From: Desulfolutivibrio sulfodismutans DSM 3696
GTDB lineage: Bacteria > Desulfobacterota > Desulfovibrionia > Desulfovibrionales > Desulfovibrionaceae
Assembly: GCF_013376455.1 (NCBI RefSeq)
Contig: NZ_CP045504.1
Span: 4,299,001-4,363,000 of the forward strand
Length of the DNA stretch: 64,000 nt
Direction: 5' to 3'
Shown: positions 1 to 9,961 of the stretch, in pieces
How the letters are laid out: each line of letters begins with the position of its first letter
How positions within the stretch are numbered: the first letter of the stretch is position 1
Position numbers and translations under genes: made by a program
Notes under the pieces: generated by a model
Databases searched by the model: none
Told to the model about the DNA's origin: nothing
Seen by the model: the letters and a program-made list of their open reading frames with translations, nothing else

Positions 1-9
1 AGAAGTCTT

Positions 10-372
10 TTGTTTCCGTATTTTTGTTCGCTGTTCGTTGTTGTTGTGTTTGTAGGTTTTATATATACAGCGCAAGCTTACGCAAAACTGTCCATAAATC
101 TCTCCGTCGAGGGCGAAATACATAATACTCCGGAGACGTTCACCGGAAAGGCCACGGCGTACTTCAGCGGCGGAGGCATATTAACCCTCACGACGAACCA
201 GGGCGTGACCTGCCAGGGCGAATACATCAACACGGACGATAACCAAGGAAACGGAACGGTTGTCTGCGAAGATGGTCGGTTGGGCTCTTTTAACTTTGTC
301 GCCTCTGGTTTTAGTGGCAACGGTGAAGGATTGATAGATACGAAGCCTTTTGCGTTTCGCATCGGAAAGTAG
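10..372 (+). CDS. Small secreted protein of unknown function, possibly 5' truncated
   Basis: About 120 residues with a hydrophobic N-terminus ending in an Ala-rich cleavage-like site (AQAYA), so export is likely. The mature part is rich in Gly, Thr and Asn, looks beta-rich and has two cysteines (in VTCQGEY and VVCEDG) that could form a disulfide. The first possible start is a TTG at the window edge, and the frame is open to base 1, so the true start may lie outside. Base composition is more AT-rich than the neighbouring operons. I do not recognise the family and propose no function. Confidence 0.5.
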   Translation: MFPYFCSLFVVVVFVGFIYTAQAYAKLSINLSVEGEIHNTPETFTGKATAYFSGGGILTLTTNQGVTCQGEYINTDDNQGNGTVVCEDGRLGSFNFVASGFSGNGEGLIDTKPFAFRIGK

Positions 373-557
373 TGCGTGCGGCCAATCTGGACAGCCAGTT
401 GCCCACTGAACACATTGAAAAACAAAATCTTGTTCCAAGTCGGCCGTATTGATTTCATCCTGCAATACGTCATTGCACGAGTGAAAGACTGACAGAGCGA
501 ATAGTATTTTTTTGAGAAACGAAATCCAGCGGGACGACCACCGCCAGCGGCACAAAC

Positions 558-593
558 GAAAAGGCCCCCCGGGATATGTCCCGAGGGGCCTTT
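558..593. terminator. Bidirectional rho-independent terminator
   Basis: A GC-rich stem (AAAGGCCCC ... GGGGCCTTT) with an A-run on the left and a T-run on the right sits just past the end of the minus-strand gene at 613. It can work in both directions. The bases from 373 to 557 hold no convincing gene. Confidence 0.75.
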
Positions 594-612
594 GATGCGT
601 TCAAAGTCGCTG

Positions 613-900
613 CTATTTCGCCACGCGCACCAGTTCGGCCAGATTCGGACTGAACATGGCGATGGCCACGAGCGCCAGGATGATGAGCAGTTTTACCTGC
701 ATGGCCAGCTTGTCGATCTTGCCGTCGAGCTTGGCGATTTCGATTTTGACTTCCGCCAGGTCGGTCTTGGTCGCAACTTCGGCCCGCAGATCGTGAAGGG
801 TTCTGGCGTCAACACCGTTGATGGCGTCGATGACGGCGCGTGCCGCCTCTTCACCGAGTGTCTTTTCCAGCTTTTTGGTATCGTCGAATAAAAGCGTCAT
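613..900 (-). CDS. Small coiled-coil protein with C-terminal membrane anchor (DUF1640-like)
   Basis: 95 residues starting MTLLFDDTK. The middle, about residues 35 to 70, has heptad-like Leu/Ile/Lys/Asp spacing typical of a coiled coil. Residues about 70 to 88 form one hydrophobic transmembrane segment, leaving a short tail. This layout resembles the DUF1640/CCDC90-like proteins of bacteria; the assignment rests on architecture only. The start at 900 was preferred to longer in-frame starts because those add a low-complexity Arg/Gly stretch and because a purine-rich AAGAAGAAA lies upstream. A strong terminator follows. Function unknown. Confidence 0.6.
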   Translation of the reverse strand: MTLLFDDTKKLEKTLGEEAARAVIDAINGVDARTLHDLRAEVATKTDLAEVKIEIAKLDGKIDKLAMQVKLLIILALVAIAMFSPNLAELVRVAK

Positions 901-989
901 GGTTTCTTCTTGGGCAAAGGCGCGTAGGATGTCAAGGGATTCTCGGCGTGGGGCGGCGCATCGGCGGCCTCTGCCTCTGCTATGGCCCC

Positions 990-1031
990 CAAAAAAGCCG
1001 CCCCGTCGGCGCGGCGTTCCAACGGGGCGGG
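990..1031 (-). terminator. Terminator of the nif operon
   Basis: On the minus strand a CCGCCCCGT/ACGGGGCGG stem is followed by a run of six T. It lies about 35 bases past the stop codon of the 2Fe-2S ferredoxin and closes the nif transcript. Confidence 0.8.
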
Positions 1032-1065
1032 GGTTGGGCAATGGCCCAATTGCGGAGGGGTGTCG

Positions 1066-1371
1066 TTAGGTGAACAGACGCTCTTCGGCGGCCTCGCCGC
1101 CCTCCAGCGCGTCCAGGATCTCATCCACGGCGTCCTCGCTGTCGATGCCCTTGTACCAATAGTTTTCGGGCATCACGATGACCACCGGGCCGTCCTCACA
1201 CTGCTTCATGCAGCCGGTGCTGATCACCCGGGCGTCGATATCCCGGTCCAGCACCCCTTCTTCCATATATCCCAGAAGCGAATGCGAACCCTTCTTGTGG
1301 CAGATGCCCTTGGGTTCGCCCTTCATCCGGAAGCTGGCGCAGCACAAAATGAGATGTTTCGGCTTCTCCAT
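1066..1371 (-). CDS. Thioredoxin-like [2Fe-2S] ferredoxin of the nif operon
   Basis: 101 residues. Two cysteine regions, CCASFRMKGEPKGIC near residues 10-24 and the later GCMKQCEDGP, match the thioredoxin-fold 2Fe-2S ferredoxins related to the small subunit of NADH dehydrogenase and to the Shethna-type FdI found in nitrogen-fixation clusters. It probably carries low-potential electrons or protects nitrogenase. It is the last gene of the minus-strand nif operon, 68 bases after nifK and followed by a strong terminator. The C-terminus is acidic. Family confidence is good; the exact redox partner cannot be read from sequence. Confidence 0.85.
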   Translation of the reverse strand: MEKPKHLILCCASFRMKGEPKGICHKKGSHSLLGYMEEGVLDRDIDARVISTGCMKQCEDGPVVIVMPENYWYKGIDSEDAVDEILDALEGGEAAEERLFT

Positions 1372-1439
1372 GCGTGGCGTTCTCCATCTCGCGACAAGCG
1401 CGAAAAGGGGAGGGGGCCTCCCCCCTCCCCGGTTGGTCG

Positions 1440-2825
1440 TTACATTTGCAGTTCGAACTTCGTCTCGGGGCAGTCGCGATCCATGCGGTCCATGATGGCC
1501 CCGGTGATCTTTTCGATCATCCTAAGCGCCCCCTTGTAGCCCACGGTGGGGAAGTACTGGTGCCCCATGCGGTCCAGGATCGGGAAGCCGTGGCGGATCA
1601 GCGGAATGTCCTCGTCCCGGGCGATGTATTTCATGTAGGTGTTGCCGATCAAAAGGTCCACGGACTCCGTTTTGATCCACTGGTGCAAGAGGTACATGTC
1701 CGCCTGCTCGCCGTTTTTGAACTTGCAGGGGTAGGGCACGTCTTTGAGCAGGGCGTTCATGCGCTCTTCGAAGAGCTTGCCGCCGGTGCCCGTCACCACA
1801 TAGGCCGGGATCATGCCCAGGGTCAGGAGCATCTCCACCATGGGCAGGAGCTGGTCGGGGTCGCCGGCCAGGGCCACCTTCTTGCCGTGCAGGTACTGGA
1901 TGTAGTCGGAGATGGCGTCCACCACCTGGCCGCGCTCGAAATCCACGGCCGTGGGAACCGCGACCCCGGCCATTTTGCGCAGGGCGTCCACGAAGCGGTC
2001 CGTGGCCTGGAGGCCGATGGGCAGGTCGAGGATCTTGCCCGGCACCTTGAATTCGGCGTCCAGGTAGTTCACCGCCTCGGCCGTGGCCCAGCGTCCCAGC
2101 CCGATGGAGCCTGCGGCGTCGCCCATGGTTCCCACCTCTTCGGGGGTGGTCCCGTAGTTGGGGAACATCTCGTAGGTTCCGGTCAGGGGACCGTTGACCA
2201 CCCCGTCGGTGTCCGGGACCATGACGATCTCGACGCCGAGCATGCCGCACAGGCGACGGATCTCAGCCATGTCCGAGGGTTCGCAGAACCCGGGGATGAT
2301 GTTCACCTTGCCGTTTGGCGCGCCGGTCTTTTTGGCGAAGCCCTTGAGGATGCCCTTGACCATGTTGGCGTAGCCCGTGACATGGGTGCCGACGTAGCTC
2401 GGGGTGTTGCAGTAGATGATGTGCTTGCCGTCGGGCACCTTGCCGTCGTCCTTGGCCTTTTGCGAGATCTGGCGCAGATCGTCGCCGATGGTCTCGGACA
2501 GGCAGGTGGTGTGCACGGCGATGACGTTGGGCTCGTACAGGGTGAAGATGTTTTCGATGGCCTGGAGCAGGTTGGACTGGCCGCCGAAGACCGAGGAGCC
2601 TTCGGTGAACGAGCTGGTGCCGGCCACGATGGGCTCTTTGTAGTGCCGGGTCAGGGTGGAGCGGTGGTAGGCGCAGCACCCCTGCGACCCGTGGCTGTGC
2701 GGCATGCAGCTGCGCACGCCCAGGGCGGCGTACATGGCCCCGATGGGCTGGCAGGTCTTGGCCGGATTGACGGTGAGCGCCGAACGCTCCTTGATCTCCG
2801 GGGTGGTGTGTCTGAGAAGGGCCAT
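1440..2825 (-). CDS. nifK: Nitrogenase molybdenum-iron protein beta chain
   Basis: 461 residues, the short form of NifK that lacks the long N-terminal extension of the Azotobacter protein. The P-cluster cysteines are present at Cys25 (TCQPIGA), Cys50 (GSQGCCAYHR) and Cys108 (HTTCLSE); their spacing of 25 and 58 residues equals that of Azotobacter Cys70, Cys95 and Cys153. It pairs with NifD to form the alpha2-beta2 dinitrogenase that reduces N2. The gene lies 34 bases after nifD and is cotranscribed with it. No nifE, nifN or nifB follows in the window. Confidence 0.97.
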   Translation of the reverse strand: MALLRHTTPEIKERSALTVNPAKTCQPIGAMYAALGVRSCMPHSHGSQGCCAYHRSTLTRHYKEPIVAGTSSFTEGSSVFGGQSNLLQAIENIFTLYEPNVIAVHTTCLSETIGDDLRQISQKAKDDGKVPDGKHIIYCNTPSYVGTHVTGYANMVKGILKGFAKKTGAPNGKVNIIPGFCEPSDMAEIRRLCGMLGVEIVMVPDTDGVVNGPLTGTYEMFPNYGTTPEEVGTMGDAAGSIGLGRWATAEAVNYLDAEFKVPGKILDLPIGLQATDRFVDALRKMAGVAVPTAVDFERGQVVDAISDYIQYLHGKKVALAGDPDQLLPMVEMLLTLGMIPAYVVTGTGGKLFEERMNALLKDVPYPCKFKNGEQADMYLLHQWIKTESVDLLIGNTYMKYIARDEDIPLIRHGFPILDRMGHQYFPTVGYKGALRMIEKITGAIMDRMDRDCPETKFELQM

Positions 2826-2859
2826 AATGTCTCCCTCGTGATCGGGGTTTTGTGGTGTC

Positions 2860-4482
2860 CTAGTCGGCCACGTAGGCGGCTTCGAGTTCGGGGCCGTTGT
2901 CGTTCCAGGGGGCCTTGATCAGGCTCCAGACCTTGGTGTTCACCAGACGGTCGATCTCGTGGTACCAGTTGACGGCGCCGACGAATCCGGCATAGGGGCC
3001 GCCCATGTCGTAGTTGTGCAACTGCTTGAGCGGCACGCCCATCTTCTGGATGATGTACTTTTCCTTGATGCCCGCGCAGAAGATGTCCGGCTTCATGAGC
3101 TCAATGATCTTGTGCGTCTCGTACTGGTTGATGTCGTCGATGATCAGGGCCTCTTTTTTCATCTCGCCGATCAGGCCTTCGTAAACCTTGAAGCGCACGC
3201 CCTGGTCCTCAAGGGCCTTGATCTGTTCCGGGGTCTTGCGGGGATTGTAGCGCACCGGATCGGGCTCGATCTCAAGCTCTTCGATGTTGCGCGAATCGGC
3301 GTCCACCTTGATGGTGGACAGCACATGGCGGCCTTCGTAGTCGTCGCGGTGGGCGAATTCGTATCCGGCGGCCAGGGTCTCCATGCCGATCTCGCGGAAC
3401 AGATCCTGGTAGTGGTGGGCCCGGGAGCCGCCCACGAACAGCATGGCCGTCTTGCCCGTGGTGCGGGGCAGGACTTCGGCCGCAGCGGCCTTCACGGCAG
3501 GCATTTCCTCGGCGATGACCTGCTCCACCCGGGCCATGAGCTCGGGATCTTCGAAGTAGGCCGCGATGCGCCGAAGCGATTTGGCCGTGGCCTCGGCCCC
3601 GATGAAGTTGATCTTTATCCAGGGGATGCCGAACTTGGTCTCCATCATCTCGGCCACGTAGTTGAGCGAGCGGTGGCACATGACGGTGTTCAAGTCGGCG
3701 TGGTGGGCCTGGCGGAACTGGGTGATGGTGGAGTTGCCCGAGAAGGTGGCCAGAAGCGTGATGCCGCACTTCTCGAAGATACGCTCGATCTCGAAGGCGT
3801 CGCCGCCGATGTTGTATTCGCCAAGCAGGTTGATCTTGTACTTGCCCTCGACCGGGGTGTCGTCCGTGCCGATGACGTGTCGAAAGATCTGGTTGTTGGC
3901 GATGTGGTGCCCGGCGGACTGGGAGACGCCCTTGTAGCCTTCGCAGGAGTTGGCGAACACGGTGATGCCCAGTTCCTCCTGCATCTGGCGGGTCACGGCG
4001 TGGATGTCGTCGCCGATGAGCCCCACGGGACAGGTGGCGAAAACCGAGATGCTCTTGGGCTTGAAGTTGTCGTAGGCCTCTTTTATGGCCGCGCGCAGCT
4101 TCTTTTCGCCGCCGAACACGATGTCGTTTTCGGTCATGTCCGTGGAGAGGCAGTAGGGGATGTAGTTGTCGCCATCCTCGCCCGCGTCGGTCTGGTTGCG
4201 GCGGGTGAGCCAGGAATAGTATCCGCAGCCGATGGGGCCGTGGGTCAGGTTGACGATGTCCCGGGTGGGCCCCAGAACCACGCCCTTGCAGCCGGCGTAG
4301 GTGCAGCCGCGCTGGGTGAGGATGCCGGGGATGGTGCGGACGTTGGCCTGGATGACGGGGATGGTCTCGCCGGACTCGGCCCCTGGGACGATGGCCTTGT
4401 CGCGCTTGCGGGCGACCTTGGTGGGCATCTTGTCCAAGAGCTCTTTTTTAAGCTCTTCCAGGTTTTTGGGAGTCGTGCTCAT
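2860..4482 (-). CDS. nifD: Nitrogenase molybdenum-iron protein alpha chain
   Basis: 540 residues. P-cluster ligands correspond to Cys60 (RGCTYAGCKG), Cys86 (GPIGCGYYS) and Cys151 (ATCPVGLIGDD). Cofactor contacts correspond to Cys269 (TVMCHRSLNY) and His489 (KQLHNYD), with the conserved GHH at 191-193. Residues about 380-430 (HVLSTIKVDADSRNIEELE onward) are the extra segment seen in the longer NifD proteins of clostridia and Desulfovibrio. These ligands make a molybdenum-type, catalytically competent alpha chain likely. The start follows nifI2 by 66 bases. Confidence 0.97.
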   Translation of the reverse strand: MSTTPKNLEELKKELLDKMPTKVARKRDKAIVPGAESGETIPVIQANVRTIPGILTQRGCTYAGCKGVVLGPTRDIVNLTHGPIGCGYYSWLTRRNQTDAGEDGDNYIPYCLSTDMTENDIVFGGEKKLRAAIKEAYDNFKPKSISVFATCPVGLIGDDIHAVTRQMQEELGITVFANSCEGYKGVSQSAGHHIANNQIFRHVIGTDDTPVEGKYKINLLGEYNIGGDAFEIERIFEKCGITLLATFSGNSTITQFRQAHHADLNTVMCHRSLNYVAEMMETKFGIPWIKINFIGAEATAKSLRRIAAYFEDPELMARVEQVIAEEMPAVKAAAAEVLPRTTGKTAMLFVGGSRAHHYQDLFREIGMETLAAGYEFAHRDDYEGRHVLSTIKVDADSRNIEELEIEPDPVRYNPRKTPEQIKALEDQGVRFKVYEGLIGEMKKEALIIDDINQYETHKIIELMKPDIFCAGIKEKYIIQKMGVPLKQLHNYDMGGPYAGFVGAVNWYHEIDRLVNTKVWSLIKAPWNDNGPELEAAYVAD

Positions 4483-4548
4483 CTTTATAACCTCGTTGGT
4501 CTGTATGTCCTTAACCGGTCTGGCCGTGGGCGCTGGCGGCGCGGCGCA

Positions 4549-4923
4549 TCAGGAAACGGCGGCCTCGCCGGCCTCGCCCGTGCGCACCCGGACCGAATCG
4601 CCGATGGGCATGACCATGATCTTGCCGTCGCCGGCCCGGCCGGACTTGTTCACGCCGATGATGGTGTCCACGACTTTTTGCACGTCGGCGTCGGGGACCA
4701 CCACGGTGACGATGCGTTTGGGATACAGGCGTCCCTTTGTTCCAAGAAGGGCGATGGCCTCCTCGTTGCCCTCGGCCGCGCCTTTAAGGACTTCCTGATT
4801 GATCAGGCCGCGTCCCCGTCCCAGGCACTCCAGGGCCACGAAGGCCGGAAGGCCCGCGTCGGCCAGGGCCTTTTTGGTCTGATTCATCTTGTTCATGCGG
4901 ATGATCGCCATGACTTCCTTCAT
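4549..4923 (-). CDS. nifI2: PII-like nitrogenase regulator NifI2
   Basis: 124 residues of the GlnB/PII fold, starting MKEVMAIIRMNKM. The T-loop region is long (LINQEVLKGAAEGNEEAIALLG), as in NifI2, and the nucleotide-binding GDGKIMVMPIGDSVRVRTGE stretch is kept near the C-terminus. In methanogens and other anaerobes NifI1 and NifI2 form a complex that switches off dinitrogenase after ammonia addition and is relieved by 2-oxoglutarate. The position between nifH and nifD, directly after nifI1 with a 10-base gap, fits that role. Confidence 0.92.
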   Translation of the reverse strand: MKEVMAIIRMNKMNQTKKALADAGLPAFVALECLGRGRGLINQEVLKGAAEGNEEAIALLGTKGRLYPKRIVTVVVPDADVQKVVDTIIGVNKSGRAGDGKIMVMPIGDSVRVRTGEAGEAAVS

Positions 4924-4933
4924 GACCGTCTCC

Positions 4934-5263
4934 TTAGGATTCCTTCGTGCCGGAAGATATGGTGTACATCTCCTCCACGGGGCTGACGAAGATCTTGCCG
5001 TCGCCGAAGGAGCCCTGCTTGCCGGTGCGGGCGCTCTCCATGATGGTCTTGATCACGTAGTCCTTGTCGTCGTCCTTCACCACGCAGATGAGCATGACTT
5101 TGGGGATCTCGTCGTAGTGGATCTCCCCGATCTTGATGCCGCGCTGCTTGCCGCGCCCGGCCACGTTGAACTTGGTCACGGCCGGGAATCCGGCGTCCAT
5201 GAGGGCGGAAAGGACGTCGTCGATTTTCTCGGGGCGCACGATGGCTCTCACCATGGTCAGCAT
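4934..5263 (-). CDS. nifI1: PII-like nitrogenase regulator NifI1
   Basis: 109 residues with the PII fold, starting MLTMVRAIVRPEK and ending in the GDGKIFVSPVEEMYTI nucleotide-binding segment. The T-loop contains AGRGKQRGIKIGEIHYDEIPK, typical of NifI1. It is expected to act with NifI2 in post-translational ammonia switch-off of nitrogenase. The start at 5263 has a clear AAGGAGA seven bases upstream; the frame continues upstream of this but without a second good site. It follows nifH after an unusually long gap of about 307 bases. Confidence 0.92.
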   Translation of the reverse strand: MLTMVRAIVRPEKIDDVLSALMDAGFPAVTKFNVAGRGKQRGIKIGEIHYDEIPKVMLICVVKDDDKDYVIKTIMESARTGKQGSFGDGKIFVSPVEEMYTISSGTKES

Positions 5264-5570
5264 GTGATGTCTCCTTGTCGGTTTCCGTTGCGGCCCTGTG
5301 GGGGCCGTGTCCCGCGCGGCATTTTGTGAATTTTGCCGCAAGCCTGGTCGCGCGGGGCCGGAAAAAGGCTCCGGCCGTCTTCGTTTCCATCGTAAATATG
5401 GTCGAAATTCCCGCCGCGCTTTTCGTCCCTGCGCCGCAGTCGGCGACGAAGGGGCGTCTTCCCTGGTGGATGGTCGCGGGGAGCGGGCCTTTCGCCGCGC
5501 CCCCCGCCGCGATCACGAGGGAGGTCAATCCGTGTTTTCAAAGAAAGCCGCTGTCCGGAGTCAGGCGTCC
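5264..5570. other. nifH-nifI1 intergenic gap with a stem-loop
   Basis: No gene was found in these 307 bases. A perfect 7-bp stem (GGCCGGA/TCCGGCC, 5356-5376) lies in the middle. In other nif operons a stem-loop after nifH helps keep nifH mRNA more abundant than nifDK; that role is an inference here. No second sigma-54 promoter was found. Confidence 0.4.
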
Positions 5571-6491
<921 letters not shown>

Positions 6492-6540
6492 TTAGTTGAT
6501 ATTATGGCCGGATTTCGACCACGCCGGGCCGAGGGTGCGG

Positions 6541-6586
6541 CTACAATTCTGTAGGGCTTTGGCTGACAAAAATGTAGGATTTTGTC
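6541..6586. promoter_or_regulatory. Two inverted repeats upstream of the nif promoter
   Basis: CTACA-ATTC-TGTAG (6541-6554) and GACAAAA-N8-TTTTGTC (6565-6586) lie about 90-135 bases upstream of the -24 box. Both contain TGTAG. This is where enhancer-binding activator sites are usually found, but neither fits the classical NifA site TGT-N10-ACA. A third repeat, TTGCCG-AAC-CGGCAA, is at 6681-6695. They could also belong to the divergent ftsH promoter. The remainder of 6396-6870 holds no gene. Confidence 0.4.
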
Positions 6587-6870
6587 CGGCGCGGCGAGCT
6601 TCCGGATCGGGAAACACCTGTCTGAGGGGCAGGGCGGGGAGGGAATGTGCCCTTTCCCGCGAAAGAAGCGGTGAAGGCGGTTGCCGAACCGGCAATGCGG
6701 AATTATTTCCCGTACGATGCCCTGGTGTCGCGGCGGCGGACAGGGGGCAAAGGCTTGGTTTTTGCGCGTGGACAGACCTGTCCCGCCCGTGATACGCTGA
6801 AAAATGCTCTACGCGGCATCCGAATTGCTTGCCCAACCCCGGATCATGAAATCCCCTGGAGGATCACGGT

Positions 6871-8883
6871 TTGAATAGTTTCGCGAAAAACATCATGCTT
6901 TGGGCGGCCATCTCCCTGGTCATGGTCGTCCTGTTCAATCTTTTCAACCAGCCCCAGTCGCCCAGCGCCAAGTTCTCCTATTCCGAGTTCGTTCAGAAGG
7001 TGACGGCCGGCGAGGTGGTTTCGGTCAAGATTCAGGGCCGCAAGATCAGCGGCGTGACCTCCGACGGCAGCAAGTTCATGACCTACACCCCCGAGGATCC
7101 GGGTATGGTGGGCATGCTCATGCAGAACAAGGTGCAGGTCATGGCCGAGCCCGAGGAGGAATCGCCCTGGTACATGACACTTTTGATCTCCTGGTTCCCC
7201 ATGCTGCTTCTGGTCGGGGTGTGGATCTTTTTCATGCGCCAGATGCAAAACGGCAGCGGGAGGGCCATGTCCTTCGGGCGGTCCCGGGCCCGGATGATCT
7301 CCCAGGAATCGACCAAGATCACCTTCGACGACGTGGCCGGGGTGGACGAGGCCAAGGAAGAGCTGTCCGAGGTGGTGCAGTTTTTGTCCGATCCCAAACG
7401 GTTCACCCGCCTGGGCGGGCGCATCCCCAAGGGCGTGCTCCTGGTGGGCTCTCCGGGCACGGGCAAGACGCTTCTGGCCCGGGCCGTGGCCGGTGAGGCC
7501 GGGGTGCCGTTTTTCTCCATTTCCGGTTCCGACTTTGTGGAGATGTTCGTGGGCGTGGGCGCGGCCCGGGTGCGCGACCTGTTCCTGCAGGGCAAAAAAA
7601 GCGCCCCCTGTCTCATCTTCATCGACGAAATCGACGCCGTGGGCCGCCAGCGCGGGGCAGGCCTGGGCGGCGGGCACGACGAACGCGAACAGACCTTGAA
7701 CCAGCTTTTGGTGGAGATGGACGGCTTCGAGTCCAACGAGGGGGTCATCCTCATCGCCGCCACCAACCGCCCCGACGTCCTGGACCCGGCCCTTTTGCGC
7801 CCCGGGCGTTTCGACCGCCAGGTGGTGGTTCCCACCCCGGACGTGCGCGGCAGAAAGCGCATCCTTGAGGTCCACACCCGCAAAACGCCGCTCAATTCCG
7901 GCGTGGATCTGGAGGTTCTGGCCCGGGGGACGCCGGGCTTCTCCGGCGCGGACCTGGAGAACCTGGTCAACGAGGCCGCGCTTCAGGCCGCCAAGGTGGG
8001 CAAGGACCACGTGGCCATGGAGGATTTCGAGCACGCCAAGGACAAGGTGCTCATGGGCAAGGAGCGCCGCAGCCTCATCCTCTCCGACGAGGAGAAGCGG
8101 ACCACGGCCTACCATGAGGCCGGACACGCCCTGGTGGCCCGGGTGCTGCCCGGCACCGACCCCATCCACAAGGTGTCCATCATCCCGCGCGGCATGGCCC
8201 TGGGCGTCACCATGCAATTGCCCACGGACGACCGCCACAATTATTCCAAGGACCACCTGGACAAGACCCTGTGCGTGCTCATGGGCGGCCGGGTGGCCGA
8301 GGAGCTGGTGCTCAACCAGCTCACCACCGGGGCCGGCAACGACATCGAACGGGCCACCAACATGGCCCGCAAGATGGTGTGCAAGTGGGGCATGAGCAAG
8401 GAGCTTGGACCCCTGTCCTACGGCGAACGCGACGACGAGATCTTTTTGGGCAAGGACTTGGTGCATCACAAAAACTTCAGCGACGAGACCTCCCGGCGCA
8501 TCGACGCCGAGGTCAGAAAGATCGTGGAGGACGCCTACAGTCGCGCTCAGGCCATCTTGACGGAAAACCTGGAGGTGCTGCACGCCATCGCGGCGGCCCT
8601 GCTCGAACGCGAGACCATCTCCGGGGCGGACATCGACCTGATCATGCGTGGCGAGCCCCTGCCGCCCCAGGACAATCCGGCTCCCAAAAACGGCCAGTCC
8701 GGTTCGGCCGCCGGTCAGCCCGCTCCGGGCGCTGCCGCGCCCCAGGCCGCGCCCGCTTCCAAAGCCGCTTCCGAGGCCGGTTCCAAGGCCGGTTCGGAGA
8801 CGGAGGAATTTTCCCTGGAACCGGGGGACGAGGCCACAGGCGATGCCGGAAACGATGCTGCAAAACCCCGCGATCCCTCGTGA
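6871..8883 (+). CDS. ftsH: ATP-dependent zinc metalloprotease FtsH
   Basis: 670 residues. Two transmembrane segments (about 5-25 and 105-125) flank the periplasmic domain, followed by an AAA+ module with Walker A GSPGTGKT at 193-200, Walker [12 protein letters not shown] and the second region of homology around [17 protein letters not shown], then the zinc site HEAGH at 415-419. The last 60 or so residues are low-complexity Ala/Pro/Ser/Gln. It degrades misfolded and regulated membrane proteins. The start is a TTG with GGAGGA nine bases upstream. It heads a tight cluster with folP, cdaA and cdaR. Confidence 0.95.
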
Positions 8884-8905
8884 GGCCGCCCCGGGCTTTG
8901 CCGTG

Positions 8906-9961
8906 ATGGCCCCTGGCGCATCCGGCCCGGCCTCCCGGCATCCCGGGGCCCCCGCCCAGCGCAGCCCTGAAACGGCGGCGGCCGATGAATCGGCCGCCGT
9001 CTCACGCTTTGGCCCGGGCTCCGTGTGGCGTCTGGGCGGCCCGCAAGGGGGGCGCGCCCTTGCGCCAGACCCGTTTTTGGTGGCGGGCATCGTCAACGTC
9101 ACCCCGGATTCCTTTTACGACGGCGGCGTCCACGCCACCTGCGAGGCCGCCGTGGCCCATGGTCTCCAACTGGCCCGCGACGGCGCGGATCTGGTGGACG
9201 TGGGCGGCGAGTCCACCCGGCCCGGGAGCGATCCCGTTCCCGAGGCGGTGGAGCTGGCCCGGGTGGTTCCGGTGGTTCGGGAGCTGGTCCGGGCCGTTGC
9301 GGACCCGGCCTTTGCCGTCGACCCGGCCTGCGCCCAGGGTCTTTTCCCGCCGTCGTCGACCCGGCCCCTGGTGTCCGTGGACACCACCCGGGCCGCCTGC
9401 GCCGCCGCCTGCCTTGAGGCCGGGGCGGCGATCGTCAACGACGTGTCGGCGTGTTCCGTGGACCCCGGGCTGGTGGACGTTTTGGTCCAGTACCGGCCGG
9501 GATACGTGCTCATGCACAGCCAGGGGACGCCCAAGACCATGCAGGCGGCCCCGGCCTACGACGACGTGGTGGACGAGGTGCTGGCCTTTTTCGAACGCGG
9601 GCTGGCCCGCCTTGTCGCCGCCGGACTTCCCGAGGAGCATGTGGCCCTGGACCCGGGCATCGGCTTCGGCAAGCTGGCCACGCACAATCTGGAGCTTTTG
9701 CGCGGCCTGCCGCGTTTTGCCGCCCTGGGGCGGCCGATCTATCTGGGGCTTTCCAACAAGTCCCTTTTCCAGGGGCTTTTCGGGCTGGACGTGTCGGCGC
9801 GCGGCCCGGTGACCATGACCGCCACGGCGCTGTGCGGGGTGCGGGGGGCGCATGTCCACCGGGTGCATGACGTGACGGCGGCCAGGCAGGGCCTGGCCCT
9901 GGCCCGGGAGCTTTTTTTTCACCGCGCCTGCGCCGACGGGGCCGGAAGGGGTGCGCCGTGA
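8906..9961 (+). CDS. folP: Dihydropteroate synthase
   Basis: About 351 residues from this start. Diagnostic motifs are present: GIVNVTPDSFYDGG (pterin loop 1), GADLVDVGGESTRPGSD (loop 2), IVNDVSA, LDPGIGFGK and the late SNKS segment. It joins dihydropterin pyrophosphate and p-aminobenzoate in folate synthesis. The start is uncertain: ATG codons at 8843 and 8855 overlap the end of ftsH, and a GTG at 9023 lies just before the conserved domain; no candidate has a strong ribosome-binding site. The N-terminal 35 residues are Ala/Pro-rich and not part of the fold. Confidence 0.9.
   Translation: MAPGASGPASRHPGAPAQRSPETAAADESAAVSRFGPGSVWRLGGPQGGRALAPDPFLVAGIVNVTPDSFYDGGVHATCEAAVAHGLQLARDGADLVDVGGESTRPGSDPVPEAVELARVVPVVRELVRAVADPAFAVDPACAQGLFPPSSTRPLVSVDTTRAACAAACLEAGAAIVNDVSACSVDPGLVDVLVQYRPGYVLMHSQGTPKTMQAAPAYDDVVDEVLAFFERGLARLVAAGLPEEHVALDPGIGFGKLATHNLELLRGLPRFAALGRPIYLGLSNKSLFQGLFGLDVSARGPVTMTATALCGVRGAHVHRVHDVTAARQGLALARELFFHRACADGAGRGAP

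Noticed and set aside
1374-2918. Long open frame of 514 codons opposite nifK
   Set aside because: It is the antisense shadow of nifK; such frames are common in high-GC DNA, and its translation is low-complexity His/Gly/Val/Asp-rich.
2959-4986. 675-codon open frame opposite nifD and nifI2
   Set aside because: Antisense shadow; composition is typical of reverse-strand reading and no family motif is seen.
8648-8905. 86-residue N-terminal extension of folP
   Set aside because: It overlaps the ftsH coding region in another frame and is Pro/Arg-rich low-complexity, so a later start was used.
6844-9102. 752-codon open frame opposite ftsH
   Set aside because: Antisense to a clear ftsH gene with no recognisable motif.
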